Notes: generated by a model from the sequence alone, not told the origin. A DNA stretch of 64,000 bases from Treponema_C sp050320395 (GCF_050320395.1 NZ_CP144459.1:1426001-1490000); one strand, 5' to 3'. Shown: positions 1 to 8,849, counted from the stretch's first letter. Program-made: numbers and translations.

Positions 1-1406
1 TATTTTACAGTATATATAATGAAGGCCAAAATCAGAAAACCTATAATGCAATCCGTCAAAAAACTTACTATGTGTATTTTTTTTAAGTATATGTCATTTG
101 ACATTGCAAATCCCGTTAAAACGCCCGCATCGTATTGTACAATATATGTATATACAATCTGTGTAACTAATAAAAATAATATAAAATAAAAAGTTGAATA
201 AGTTATTTTTTTTTTAATAAAAAAAACTAAAGCTAAACAAGCGATTATAGCTGCAAACAAAAAAAACGAAAATACTAATATCTTAAAAAAACTTCCTCCT
301 ATTTCTGCAGGGCTTTGTACATAAAAGCGTATAGGATGAAGTATACATATATCAACTAACATGTATATAACCGCACAAACTATGTAATAAAATTCTCTTC
401 GGCTTATAGTCTGTTCTTTGAGCGGAAATCGTATTGCGGTAAAAAAAAGATATATTATACAACATTCAAGTGTAAATTTGATAAAATCAATTCGGTGTAA
501 ACCGTTGACCGGTAATTTTAAAATATAAAATAAAGAGCAAAGCAAAATTAAAATAACCGTCGGAAAATGCAATATAAGAATTTTATATTTTTTATATAGA
601 ACTAAATAAATTGCAAGACTCAACATCGAAAAAGCCAATACATATTTTGAAAACTTCCAATAATTTATTATAATAAGTGCGGCTAAAATGACGGCTAAAA
701 ATACTGCATATCTTTGTAACAGTTCTTTTATAAATTGTTTTTCGGTACAGTCAGGTTTTAAATACGGCGTCTTTTTTCCCGTAAAAATATTTTTTAATAA
801 GGAAAAAAAGTTATTCATTGTCCAATAAATTAATAGGGCAGAAGGACTGTTGTATAATAAAAAGAAAAATAAAAATGCAAAAACGAGCATTTGTATATTG
901 TCTTTTAGCCTGAACGAACGTGAATACAAGATGCCGGAAAGTATATTGATAATCGTCATAACTACAGGCAGGATATTAATACCGTAACATAAATTATCCG
1001 GTAAACCCAAATCCGCAATTAACGAAAACGATTTTCCGGTAAACTCGGAATATTTGGAAATCACATTATATGCGGCAAAAAAAAGCGGAATTTGAATTAA
1101 TAATCCCAATGATGTTTTTATAGTATACCAGGACTTATATCCGTATATTTTATATGCGCTCTGCGTAAGATAAAAAGCTTTTTGCCCGCTGAATACTTTT
1201 TTGATTTCATTCAAATCATTTTGCATTGCAGCTTTAAGGACTTTTTCTTCGTCTCTCCATTTTTCGGCAATCCGGTACAACGGGTAGAGCAGTAAGGTAA
1301 CTGTTGCACTCATACATATTAGTGAAAAGCCGTAGTTATGGGTAAGACGAATCCAAATCTTTAAGATTAAAGATAAGATATATTCAATGGGAAATAAAAA
1401 ACTCAT
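1..1406 (-). CDS. YidC/Oxa1-like polytopic membrane protein (partial, runs off left edge)
   Basis: The reading frame is open for 468 codons from an ATG at 1404-1406 to the window edge, so the C-terminus is missing. Residues 1 to about 215 resemble the YidC/Oxa1/Alb3 insertase domain: a first membrane helix, a charged cytoplasmic loop (WRDEEKVLKAAMQNDLNEIK), then helices containing ADLGLPDN and the hallmark-like SPSALLIYWTMNNFFS. About six further hydrophobic segments follow, which an ordinary YidC lacks. The start overlaps the stop of the upstream glycerophosphotransferase-like gene (ATGA), so the two are translationally coupled. The setting argues against the housekeeping insertase. The second membrane block could lead into an extracytoplasmic enzyme domain beyond the edge, but that is inference. 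Confidence 0.75.
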   Translation of the reverse strand, partial: MSFLFPIEYILSLILKIWIRLTHNYGFSLICMSATVTLLLYPLYRIAEKWRDEEKVLKAAMQNDLNEIKKVFSGQKAFYLTQSAYKIYGYKSWYTIKTSLGLLIQIPLFFAAYNVISKYSEFTGKSFSLIADLGLPDNLCYGINILPVVMTIINILSGILYSRSFRLKDNIQMLVFAFLFFFLLYNSPSALLIYWTMNNFFSLLKNIFTGKKTPYLKPDCTEKQFIKELLQRYAVFLAVILAALIIINYWKFSKYVLAFSMLSLAIYLVLYKKYKILILHFPTVILILLCSLFYILKLPVNGLHRIDFIKFTLECCIIYLFFTAIRFPLKEQTISRREFYYIVCAVIYMLVDICILHPIRFYVQSPAEIGGSFFKILVFSFFLFAAIIACLALVFFIKKKITYSTFYFILFLLVTQIVYTYIVQYDAGVLTGFAMSNDIYLKKIHIVSFLTDCIIGFLILAFIIYTVK

Positions 1407-2644
1407 GCTAATTCCTTTTCAAGTTCACAGATTGCCGTATATGCAGCTTGTCCTGCACAGCCGAAATTATATAAAGGATTTGTTACGGTTTCCCTTTTAT
1501 GTGCCGCATCTTTGACGATAAGATGTATGTTTTCAACATCATCAACAGTTAAAGTGCGGCTGATTTTTTTTATTTCGGGAATATCAAATTGATTATGTGT
1601 AATATTATTAACTTCATATCCTTCATACTCCGATTTGTCCGCAGCAAGTAATATAGGTTTGTCGGATAAATATGCATAATCAAAAATCATACCCGAAAAG
1701 TCCGCAATAAGAATATCAGAATTTATTATTGCATTGATACACGTAGGACTCACATCAAAGGATACGGATTGTAGTTTGTCATATTTTTTATGCAGCCGCT
1801 CGGCTATTTTTTTGTGGGAAACATAAGTTTGAGGATGAAGGCGCAGTATTACTTTAATATTATGTGCAATAAGCGTGTCAATTATTTTTATGCCGTATGT
1901 AAAAAGTGAACTTCTGTTTTCTCCCCATGTCGGTGCATACAGTACTGTGAAGTCATTTGATCTTCGTATGCCGCTTTTAACATTTTTTATAAATAAGTCA
2001 AAGTATGTACAGCCTACATTAAAATATCTTTTTTGCGGTAAATTCCGTGACTCATCCAGTTCTCTTTGTCCGGCTTCGCACATTTTGCACGTACTCAAGA
2101 CAGTATCATAAAAACTCAGTGCATATTTTTCATAAAAATCAACTCCGGTCGGCGAATGAAATAAATGCACATAGTTTTTAACTCTGTTTGAGCGTTTCCA
2201 CATATAAATATCAAGATGCGGAGTGGTAGATATTACAATATCGGCATTTATTTTATTCATATAGGCAATCGTAAAATTTTGATTACTCGGACAATACACT
2301 TCAAAACAGTCGTTTTGTATTTCAAATGCGGGATCGTCTTTCTCGGGCGTAATATAGGTAATTTTTTTATCAGCATAAATGAACTGCTCTATTAGAGGAA
2401 AAAATACATTCCAATATTTTTTACCTTCCGAATATATAATAATGTTTGAATGTTTTGTCCGTACATTTGCTTTACCTGTATATATAAAAGAACTTACAGC
2501 ATACCAAAGAGAACGAAGGAAAAAAAAGAATGTAGCGGTTATTCCGAATAAAGCATAAACTAAAAGACTGCCCGTTCCGGGATCCAAGTAGGCATACACT
2601 ACAGCGGGAAACAACAAAAAATAAAGAAAATAAAAAAAATGCAT
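1403..2644 (-). CDS. CDP-glycerol glycerophosphotransferase-family protein with N-terminal membrane hairpin
   Basis: The protein has 413 residues. Residues 1-50 form two hydrophobic helices separated by AYLDPGTGSLLVYALFG; a YLDPGTGS-type motif is seen in several envelope-associated proteins. Residues about 65-400 resemble the CDP-glycerol:glycerophosphate transferase (TagB/TagF, GT-B fold) family, with VLYAPTWGE, LRLHPQ and SDILIADFSGMIFDYAYLSD in the expected order. The family moves a phospho-alcohol from a CDP-activated donor to an acceptor at the inner membrane face. The locus makes CDP-activated aminoethylphosphonate, so the donor here could be CMP-AEP rather than CDP-glycerol; that is inference. 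The gene follows the FdtB-like aminotransferase after a 101-bp gap. Confidence 0.75.
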   Translation of the reverse strand: MHFFYFLYFLLFPAVVYAYLDPGTGSLLVYALFGITATFFFFLRSLWYAVSSFIYTGKANVRTKHSNIIIYSEGKKYWNVFFPLIEQFIYADKKITYITPEKDDPAFEIQNDCFEVYCPSNQNFTIAYMNKINADIVISTTPHLDIYMWKRSNRVKNYVHLFHSPTGVDFYEKYALSFYDTVLSTCKMCEAGQRELDESRNLPQKRYFNVGCTYFDLFIKNVKSGIRRSNDFTVLYAPTWGENRSSLFTYGIKIIDTLIAHNIKVILRLHPQTYVSHKKIAERLHKKYDKLQSVSFDVSPTCINAIINSDILIADFSGMIFDYAYLSDKPILLAADKSEYEGYEVNNITHNQFDIPEIKKISRTLTVDDVENIHLIVKDAAHKRETVTNPLYNFGCAGQAAYTAICELEKELA

Positions 2645-2745
2645 TGTATGCAGCTGCTCCTATTTTGTATATATTTGTTTAAAGCAAAGAATAGGAAAAA
2701 ATAGATACAACCTTTGCCGATAGGCATAATTTATTATTGGTATTT

Positions 2746-3852
2746 TTATCTCTGCCAATCATTTATTTTTTCAATCACATACTTTACCTGTTCATCTGTC
2801 AGCATAGGACTCATAGGAAGACTGACCACTTCCGCATGTATTTTTTCTGTGATAGGCAGATTAAGACATGCAAATTCTTTATATGCCGTTTGCTTATGAG
2901 GAGGAGTAGGATAATGAATAACCGTTTCAATTCCGTAATCTTTTAAATAGTCAATAAAAGCTTTTCTGCTTTGAACTCGAACAGAGTAAATATGCCAAAC
3001 ATGTTCTTCCTTTTTATGAATAAGGGGTAAAATTACTTCTTTATTTTTAATACCGGCATTATACATTTCGGCAATTTGTCTTCTTCCGGAATTATCCGAA
3101 TCCAACCGTTTTAATTTTACGGAAAGAACCGCTGCCTGTATTTCATCAAGGCGGGAATTCTCTCCTTTTAATTCGTGAACATATTTAATTGAAGAACCAT
3201 AGTTTGCAAGCTTACGTATAATAGCAGCCAATTCATCATCATTTGTGGTTACACAGCCCCCATCTCCCAAGCAGCCCAGATTTTTACCCGGATAAAAACT
3301 AAAGCCTGCTGCATCACCAAAGCTGCCGCTTCTTTTGCCGCCTATTTGCGCACCATGGGCTTGAGCTGCATCTTCAATGACTTTCAGATGATGTTTCTGT
3401 GCAATTTCTGAAATTGCATTCATATTGCATAATCTGCCGTACAAATGCACCGGCATAATTGCTTTTGTTTTCGAACTTATTTTATCTTCTATTTTTTTTA
3501 CATCAATTAAATAATCATCGATATTCGGCTCAACAAAGATAGGCATTAAATTTTCTGCACTAACTGCAAGAATGGTAGCTATAAAAGTATTTGCAGGAAC
3601 AATAATTTCATCACCTTCATTAAACACACCAAGAAGCTTATAAGCACGGAGAATTAATTTTAAAGCTTCAAGACCGTTTCCTACACCAATACAATGCTTA
3701 GTACCGCAATAATATGCAAAGCTTTTTTCAAAGGCGGCACATTCTTCACCATGAATGTACCAGCCCTTTTTGACAACTTCATTTATTTTTTGAGAAAGAA
3801 TCGGTTCAAAGCTTTCAGTGATAGCCTTTAAAGATAAAAAAGGGATTTGCAT
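2746..3852 (-). CDS. fdtB: DegT/DnrJ/EryC1 PLP aminotransferase, FdtB/QdtB-like
   Basis: The protein has 368 residues, normal for sugar aminotransferases of the DegT family. It begins MQIPFLSLKAI, as family members do. EDAAQAHGA and GFSFYPGKNLGCLGDGG carry the PLP-contacting Asp and the Schiff-base lysine. These enzymes transfer an amino group from glutamate to a keto-sugar nucleotide. With RmlA, RmlB and an FdtA-type 3,4-ketoisomerase in the same locus, the likely product is a dTDP-3-amino-3,6-dideoxyhexose (the Fuc3N or Qui3N route). Which epimer forms depends on the isomerase and cannot be read here. No hexapeptide FdtC-type N-acetyltransferase lies next to it. The family is certain; the precise sugar is inference. 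Confidence 0.85.
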   Translation of the reverse strand: MQIPFLSLKAITESFEPILSQKINEVVKKGWYIHGEECAAFEKSFAYYCGTKHCIGVGNGLEALKLILRAYKLLGVFNEGDEIIVPANTFIATILAVSAENLMPIFVEPNIDDYLIDVKKIEDKISSKTKAIMPVHLYGRLCNMNAISEIAQKHHLKVIEDAAQAHGAQIGGKRSGSFGDAAGFSFYPGKNLGCLGDGGCVTTNDDELAAIIRKLANYGSSIKYVHELKGENSRLDEIQAAVLSVKLKRLDSDNSGRRQIAEMYNAGIKNKEVILPLIHKKEEHVWHIYSVRVQSRKAFIDYLKDYGIETVIHYPTPPHKQTAYKEFACLNLPITEKIHAEVVSLPMSPMLTDEQVKYVIEKINDWQR

Positions 3853-3875
3853 AAGAAACCTCTTATTTTTTTACC

Positions 3876-4607
3876 TCAATAAATATTTCCGACCCCCATA
3901 TCAGGCATATATTTTACCATATTATAAAGTCCGTCAAGTAAATTTTTATTTAATATACCGATATCCATAAGCTGTTTCATTTGAGCATGGGTAAACGGTT
4001 TTATAAAATAAGAACCTTTATTTATAACCTTAAAACCTGCACTTTCGACCATATTAATCAGCATATTCATATCAAAATTGGTATGTTGCTGAAAATGTAT
4101 GTTGTTTTCGGACTTATCATATTCATCTTTTATAAGTCCGCTTTCCTTTGCAAGAAGACGATGAAAAGAATTAACATTGGGCACATTGATGTGCACAATA
4201 GTCCTATCATCTACACATATATTAAAAATATTTTTTAAAAGTTCTTCAGGCTGCTCAACTTCGTGCAATAAACTGGAGCATACGATATAATCAAATTTAT
4301 ATTCCAATAATTTATTTTCAATGTTTTCAAAAAAGTCATTATAACAAATTACATTAGTCAGCTCTTTTTCGTGTTTTAAATTTTCAGCATTTTTAAAAAA
4401 ATCCGAACAAGGCTCTACCAGCACATATTTTTTATACTGATTAAAAAATAAAAATAAAGGCTCCATACCGCAGCCTATTTCCAATATTGTTGGGGGGGGA
4501 ACATTATCTAAACAATTTAAAATTATTTTTCTCCGGTAATTTACTTGAATTGCTTCAAAATCATTACTTGAATTATAATCGTTTCCATATTTTTCTATAT
4601 CACGCAT
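3876..4607 (-). CDS. class I SAM-dependent methyltransferase
   Basis: The protein has 243 residues with a Rossmann-type methyltransferase core. Motif I is ILEIGCGMEP near residues 41-50, and an acidic segment (YVLVEPCSDF) follows at the end of the second strand. YDYIVC-type strand residues (KFDYIVCSSLLHEVEQPEELL) form motif IV. Its place between the aminotransferase and the FemAB-like gene suggests methylation of a sugar hydroxyl or of the amino group made by FdtB; that is inference. A run of eight G (4492-4499) lies in codons 36-39, just before motif I, so slippage there would truncate the protein almost at once. Confidence 0.75.
   Translation of the reverse strand: MRDIEKYGNDYNSSNDFEAIQVNYRRKIILNCLDNVPPPTILEIGCGMEPLFLFFNQYKKYVLVEPCSDFFKNAENLKHEKELTNVICYNDFFENIENKLLEYKFDYIVCSSLLHEVEQPEELLKNIFNICVDDRTIVHINVPNVNSFHRLLAKESGLIKDEYDKSENNIHFQQHTNFDMNMLINMVESAGFKVINKGSYFIKPFTHAQMKQLMDIGILNKNLLDGLYNMVKYMPDMGVGNIY
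4492..4499. repeat. G8 homopolymer in the methyltransferase gene
   Basis: Eight consecutive G residues on the plus strand encode part of three consecutive prolines near residue 38 of the methyltransferase. A gain or loss of one base would put the remaining 200 or so codons out of frame. Runs of this length in surface-glycan genes are typical contingency loci, but eight is short and no second state is visible here. Confidence 0.6.
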
Positions 4608-4631
4608 ATCATCTCTCCTGTAATCATCTAG

Positions 4632-5624
4632 TTACTGCGATAATTTTTTATAAAAAGTTTTATTTAAAGAATATGTACTGCCGTAAGATTCTTTATTTTT
4701 TAATAAACCTTGATTAAGTGTATGTCCAAAATCCTCAGTTGAGATACCCCATGAGATTTTTTTGTAATTTATTTTTTTTGCTTCAATTATCATAGAGTAG
4801 TACATAAAACTCATAGGACTTAATTTTGCAAATTCTTCCTTAGCGCATAAGTACTGAGTATGTATAGTTCTTGTTTTTGGAAAATAAAAAACTACCGCCC
4901 CTGCAATCATATCATCTTTCAATGTACACTTAAAAAATGAAATATTTTCCGCAATATATTTTTCTTTTAATGCAATCAATTCATTTAACGAATGAACGGG
5001 AATGGTTGCATATTTTTTTAAATTTAAGCTTATAAGTTCATGTAATAATTTTATCTCGTTATCCGACTCTATTTTTTCACATTTCAATCCCAGTTTCAAG
5101 CAATTATTTATATTTGTTCTTTTCCCCTGTGAAAAATTCGCAAGAATATTTTCATTATAATTTTCTAAATCTACATATGTATTCAGTTCCGAATACTGTT
5201 GATAATTTTTATAATATAAGAGATATTTCAAAAGAGCAGGATTTTCAATAGATAAAATATCCGGAGTTATTTTTAAATAAACCGAAGTAAAACGATTTTC
5301 CTTTAAATACTGTTCAAAAGTTTCAATTATTTCCAAAAGACTGTTACCGGAATAGTGCTTTTTATCGATAATTATTCCGCCGTAAGTTGAGCCCTTATGT
5401 GAAAAAAAACAAGAGGAATCTTTTGGACCCTTGCAAGCAGGAATGACTGCTGCCAAGTTGTTTTTCTGACTAAAGATTAGAAGAGAAAAATCTTCAAACC
5501 GCTCTTTCGGATGATAATTTAAAAATTTTCGGCTTTGTAAAAAAGTTCCGTTTATCGATTTATTTAATACAAAATCGTCCCAGAGCTCTTCATAACTGTC
5601 ATTATATTTTTCGATTCTAAACAT
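4632..5624 (-). CDS. FemAB/GNAT-like aminoacyl- or acyltransferase
   Basis: The protein has 330 residues and the layout of the FemAB/lipid II:glycine glycyltransferase superfamily (two GNAT-like halves). It has an N-terminal substrate-side segment (NGTFLQSRKFLNYHP), a central linker (ANFSQGKRTNINNCLKLG) and a C-terminal half with MIAGAVVFYF and YYSMIIEAKK. FemAB proteins transfer amino acids from aminoacyl-tRNA, but relatives in O-antigen loci acylate amino sugars. Because it lies inside the FdtA/FdtB segment, the simplest role is acylation, possibly aminoacylation, of the 3-amino sugar. It overlaps fdtA by 8 bp. The family call is fairly firm; the role is inferred. Confidence 0.65.
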   Translation of the reverse strand: MFRIEKYNDSYEELWDDFVLNKSINGTFLQSRKFLNYHPKERFEDFSLLIFSQKNNLAAVIPACKGPKDSSCFFSHKGSTYGGIIIDKKHYSGNSLLEIIETFEQYLKENRFTSVYLKITPDILSIENPALLKYLLYYKNYQQYSELNTYVDLENYNENILANFSQGKRTNINNCLKLGLKCEKIESDNEIKLLHELISLNLKKYATIPVHSLNELIALKEKYIAENISFFKCTLKDDMIAGAVVFYFPKTRTIHTQYLCAKEEFAKLSPMSFMYYSMIIEAKKINYKKISWGISTEDFGHTLNQGLLKNKESYGSTYSLNKTFYKKLSQ

Positions 5625-6030
5625 TATCCTGCCTGTATTTCAAAAATTCATCATAATTGCGAATATAATCATCTTCGGTATAATATTCCGACGCAAGAAC
5701 AAGGGCTACAGAACCAAATGAAAAATCGGTAAGATTTCTCCAAATACCGGGAACAATAAGCAAGCCTTGCGACGGCTTATTTAAAAATAATTCTTTTTTA
5801 CTTTTACCGTCATCAAGCTCAATTTTAAAAGAACCGGAAGCGGCAAGAATAAGTTGAAATAACTCCTTGTGAGCATGAGCACCCCTATCTTGTTTTTCAA
5901 TAATTCCATAAAGATAATATATACGCTTAACACCAAACGGAAGGATACTTCTATCATTAAGACAGGTAAGATTGGATTCCGCTTCTTTAGGCAATTTTAA
6001 AAGTTTGCAATCATCAACAGAATACGGCAT
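5617..6030 (-). CDS. fdtA: dTDP-4-keto-6-deoxyhexose 3,4-ketoisomerase (FdtA/WxcM-type cupin)
   Basis: The protein has 137 residues, typical of single-domain FdtA/TylM3/QdtA enzymes. It shows the cupin core with the conserved histidine pair in DRGAHAHKELFQ, the second cupin strand SFKIELDDGK, and the family end region IVPGIWRNLTDFS and LVLASEYYTEDDYIRNYDEF. It isomerises dTDP-4-keto-6-deoxyglucose to the 3-keto form that FdtB then aminates. It is tightly packed between a second cupin gene (1-bp overlap) and the FemAB-like gene (8-bp overlap), so the set is co-translated. Confidence 0.85.
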   Translation of the reverse strand: MPYSVDDCKLLKLPKEAESNLTCLNDRSILPFGVKRIYYLYGIIEKQDRGAHAHKELFQLILAASGSFKIELDDGKSKKELFLNKPSQGLLIVPGIWRNLTDFSFGSVALVLASEYYTEDDYIRNYDEFLKYRQDNV

Positions 6031-6389
6031 TAGACTTTCCTCATATTAAATTTTTCCGTTGAAGATATAATCAATACCGCTGTATTTTCCGCAAATCGTA
6101 ATAAGGTAAAATCGGTATTTTTAGCGATGTACATTCCCTTATTTGCATTTTCCAAAAATACGCCGCCTATAAAATCATAACTGCCGTCATTACCGAATAA
6201 AAAACTTCCTGAAAGTGCAACAAAAAAGAATTGTGTATTCTTATTATCCGTAAATTCATATTGCTCATCAGTGTCGTATATATTTAGAAGGTTTACACCC
6301 TTAATTTCAAATGGAATATGATTTTCACTTTCAAAAAAAGAAAGACAGCCTCTTTCATCTCTAATTTTAGGCAAATCAATTTTTTCCAT
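6030..6389 (-). CDS. divergent WxcM-like cupin protein
   Basis: The protein has 119 residues and resembles the FdtA/WxcM cupin fold in order and length. It begins with an IRDERGCLSFFE segment like that of WxcM-type proteins and has a central FFVALSGSFLFGN strand pair. It lacks the HAHKE-type histidines seen in the adjacent fdtA product; the equivalent stretch reads DNKNTQFFFVAL. It may therefore be non-catalytic, a partner subunit, or an isomerase acting on another keto-sugar. It forms an operon with fdtA (1-bp overlap). Identification rests on fold-level similarity and its neighbours. Confidence 0.55.
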   Translation of the reverse strand: MEKIDLPKIRDERGCLSFFESENHIPFEIKGVNLLNIYDTDEQYEFTDNKNTQFFFVALSGSFLFGNDGSYDFIGGVFLENANKGMYIAKNTDFTLLRFAENTAVLIISSTEKFNMRKV

Positions 6390-6406
6390 TATCGAAACCT
6401 CTAATT

Positions 6407-7432
6407 TTATAAACTGAATATTTTTTTAATAAAATCTCTTATACTATTGTAAAGGATTTTTTTATGTGTTAATTTTACCATACTGTTTTTTGCACATTCT
6501 TTGTATAAATTGATATAATCTTTGTACTGGAAATTAAAAGTATTGTTTTTAAAAAAATCTTGATTTGTTTCTAAGTATGTAATAAGCCTTTCAAATGCCC
6601 ATGAACTTAATAATTCATCTTTGTTTTTTGATATTTCCAATAAAAACATAAATTTTAGTTGCTCGGCTTGGTATTTTTTTAATTGAGGAAAAATATGTAT
6701 CATCAATGGCGGTTGCAAATTTAAAAAATTATCCAAAATAATTTTTCTTTCAATATTATAATTTTTATAAAACCAATGTGTATCACTACTTAAATTCTCA
6801 CCGGCATCACAAAACCGTCTATAAAGCACCGTAGGTTTGGTAATCATATCGATTTCTCCATTAACCATACATCGGATATTTAAATCATAGTCATGTGTCA
6901 TTGTAAGAACCTCATTAAAGGGTTTTATCTTTTTAAAAAGTTCCTTTTTAAAAGAAATACCCGGAGAAGGTACTCTATTACCCATATAAAATAAGTCATT
7001 TAATAATTTAAACCGATCGGTAAAAGGAGATGTAATTATTTGGTCTAAATATTCGTTATTTTCATTGATAACTTGTAAGGAGGTATATATTGTATTAACT
7101 TTATTATTTCGATTGAATTTATCTATAACTATCTCCAAATGTTCAGGGAGCAAAAGATCATCGCCGGCAATTAAAGTTATATATTCCGTATTTGCTTTTT
7201 CAATTCCATCATTAAAAGTTGCCCCCGGCCCCCAATTTCGTACATGCTTAAAATAGCGAATTTTATCCGACAAGTATTTTTGCACAACAAGTTCAGTATT
7301 ATCTTGTGAGCAATCATCAATTATAACAATCTCAAACTTTTGATAAGTTTGGCTTAAAACACTTTCAATAGTCTGAGAAATATAATCCGCTTTATTATAT
7401 GTAGGAATTATTACTGTTATGCCCGCCTGCAT
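6407..7432 (-). CDS. family 2 glycosyltransferase (GT-A)
   Basis: The protein has 341 residues. Its N-terminal 110 residues are a classic GT2 domain: TVIIPTYNKADYISQTIESV, then EIVIIDDCSQDNTE for nucleotide binding, and YITLIAGDDLLLPE, whose acidic pair coordinates the metal. The remaining part is AT-rich, variable and not diagnostic. It probably adds one sugar to the growing lipid-linked glycan on the cytoplasmic side. It overlaps the sulfotransferase stop by one base. Donor and acceptor cannot be deduced. Confidence 0.85.
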   Translation of the reverse strand: MQAGITVIIPTYNKADYISQTIESVLSQTYQKFEIVIIDDCSQDNTELVVQKYLSDKIRYFKHVRNWGPGATFNDGIEKANTEYITLIAGDDLLLPEHLEIVIDKFNRNNKVNTIYTSLQVINENNEYLDQIITSPFTDRFKLLNDLFYMGNRVPSPGISFKKELFKKIKPFNEVLTMTHDYDLNIRCMVNGEIDMITKPTVLYRRFCDAGENLSSDTHWFYKNYNIERKIILDNFLNLQPPLMIHIFPQLKKYQAEQLKFMFLLEISKNKDELLSSWAFERLITYLETNQDFFKNNTFNFQYKDYINLYKECAKNSMVKLTHKKILYNSIRDFIKKIFSL

Positions 7433-8778
7433 TATCTGAACTCCACAATTTTATTTTTATTCTTACTCTGAAATTGTATTATATATATGAGTTTGTATAA
7501 AAAGTCGGCAGGAAAAATTATCATGCTGAAAAATATTTTTATAAAGCCTTTTATTTTAGAAAAAAATGTTTTCCTGTTTCGCAACGTCATACAATTTAAA
7601 TATAAGAGAGAAAACAGAAAAGCACCTTTAAATTTGGAAAAAGGAAGCCTGCCTGTTTTTTGAAAAATTATTGCTTGTTTGCGTATATCTTCAATAATTA
7701 CGCCGCTTCCAATTTCATCTTTAGATTCAAAGCACCTTATTTGTTCTTCGGAATAATTGTAGCAAAATTCCGAAAGTTTTTTTTCTATCTTCCTTATATC
7801 GCCGGCATATTCTGGATGTTTTCTAAACACTTGTGTATTTGTACGAGATTTTTCCGGAATAAATACTTGACCTTTTTTAATATGTTCATCATCAGTTAAA
7901 CTTAAAAAAGTTTTTATTCTTACTAAACTTTCTTCATACTTATATATCAAATCTTCAAATCTTAACTGTAAAATTTTTTCAGGGTATGCCGCGTTGCACT
8001 CATTACAAGAGCGGTATGTTTTAAACCAGTCTATATATGAATCAACATTCCATGTAGGAAGATAAGGCTCCCCCTTATAAACTTTACTTAAAATATATAG
8101 GTCTCTAGGGTCTCTATCGACAATAATAAATTTTGCATTTGTATACCAATTAAGTTCCTGTACGGCAGTTTCCGGACGGAACATAGCATCAACAAGTACA
8201 AATCTTTGTTTTTCTCCGGTAATATTAAAAAGTTTAGCAGTATACTCCTGAGTCTTTGTATAAAAGTCATCTGTAAATTTACCATAATATTGATTTGCAA
8301 CCTGCTGAAAAGACGGCTCCCAATGATACTGCTCATAAAGATTATAAGCATTTTTGTATAATGAATTAAATAAAGCCTTTGCTTTAACAAAGTTATTTTG
8401 CTCTTTTTTTGAAATAAAAAAAGAGTCTCTTTCGGAATAACTTCCGCCAAGCCATACTCCTGTTACGGAATTTATATATTCATTTGTAAGTTTTATAAAA
8501 TTATCCGTACCGAAATTTTCAGCATAAAATTTATCTTTTGACAGAGTGTATGCTTGATAAAGCATTTCTTTAACAGCTGCATTTACATAAAGCTGATTTT
8601 TTAAAGCTGTTTCCAAGGGGAAAATAGTATTTGTAAAAAATTTACATTCAAATTCGGCCCCGCCCCTTAAAAGTTTTATGCATTTGAATTCTTCGAGTAT
8701 ATTTGTTACGGCAGAACTTCCTGATTCACCAAAACCTGTAACCCCTATTATTGTAAAGTTACTATATTCTGACATCAA
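7432..8778 (-). CDS. PAPS-dependent sulfotransferase-family protein
   Basis: The protein has 448 residues. The N-terminal loop GVTGFGESGSSAVTNIL fits the 5-prime phosphosulfate-binding P-loop-like motif, and FIIVDRDPRDLYILSKVYK fits the 3-prime phosphate-binding Arg/Ser region of carbohydrate sulfotransferases. DSYIDWFKTYRSC and LQLRFEDLIYKYEESL are also family-like. The C-terminal 80 residues contain a hydrophobic stretch that may attach the protein to the membrane. The likely role is sulfation of a sugar in the exported glycan. No PAPS-forming genes are in this window. It lies between the GT2 gene and the cyclodeaminase remnant. Confidence 0.7.
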   Translation of the reverse strand: MMSEYSNFTIIGVTGFGESGSSAVTNILEEFKCIKLLRGGAEFECKFFTNTIFPLETALKNQLYVNAAVKEMLYQAYTLSKDKFYAENFGTDNFIKLTNEYINSVTGVWLGGSYSERDSFFISKKEQNNFVKAKALFNSLYKNAYNLYEQYHWEPSFQQVANQYYGKFTDDFYTKTQEYTAKLFNITGEKQRFVLVDAMFRPETAVQELNWYTNAKFIIVDRDPRDLYILSKVYKGEPYLPTWNVDSYIDWFKTYRSCNECNAAYPEKILQLRFEDLIYKYEESLVRIKTFLSLTDDEHIKKGQVFIPEKSRTNTQVFRKHPEYAGDIRKIEKKLSEFCYNYSEEQIRCFESKDEIGSGVIIEDIRKQAIIFQKTGRLPFSKFKGAFLFSLLYLNCMTLRNRKTFFSKIKGFIKIFFSMIIFPADFLYKLIYIIQFQSKNKNKIVEFR

Positions 8779-8849
8779 TTACCCTCCTATAAAATTCTAT
8801 TTAATAAACGGTACGGAACACTATACATCTTTGATAAACAAACCTATAC

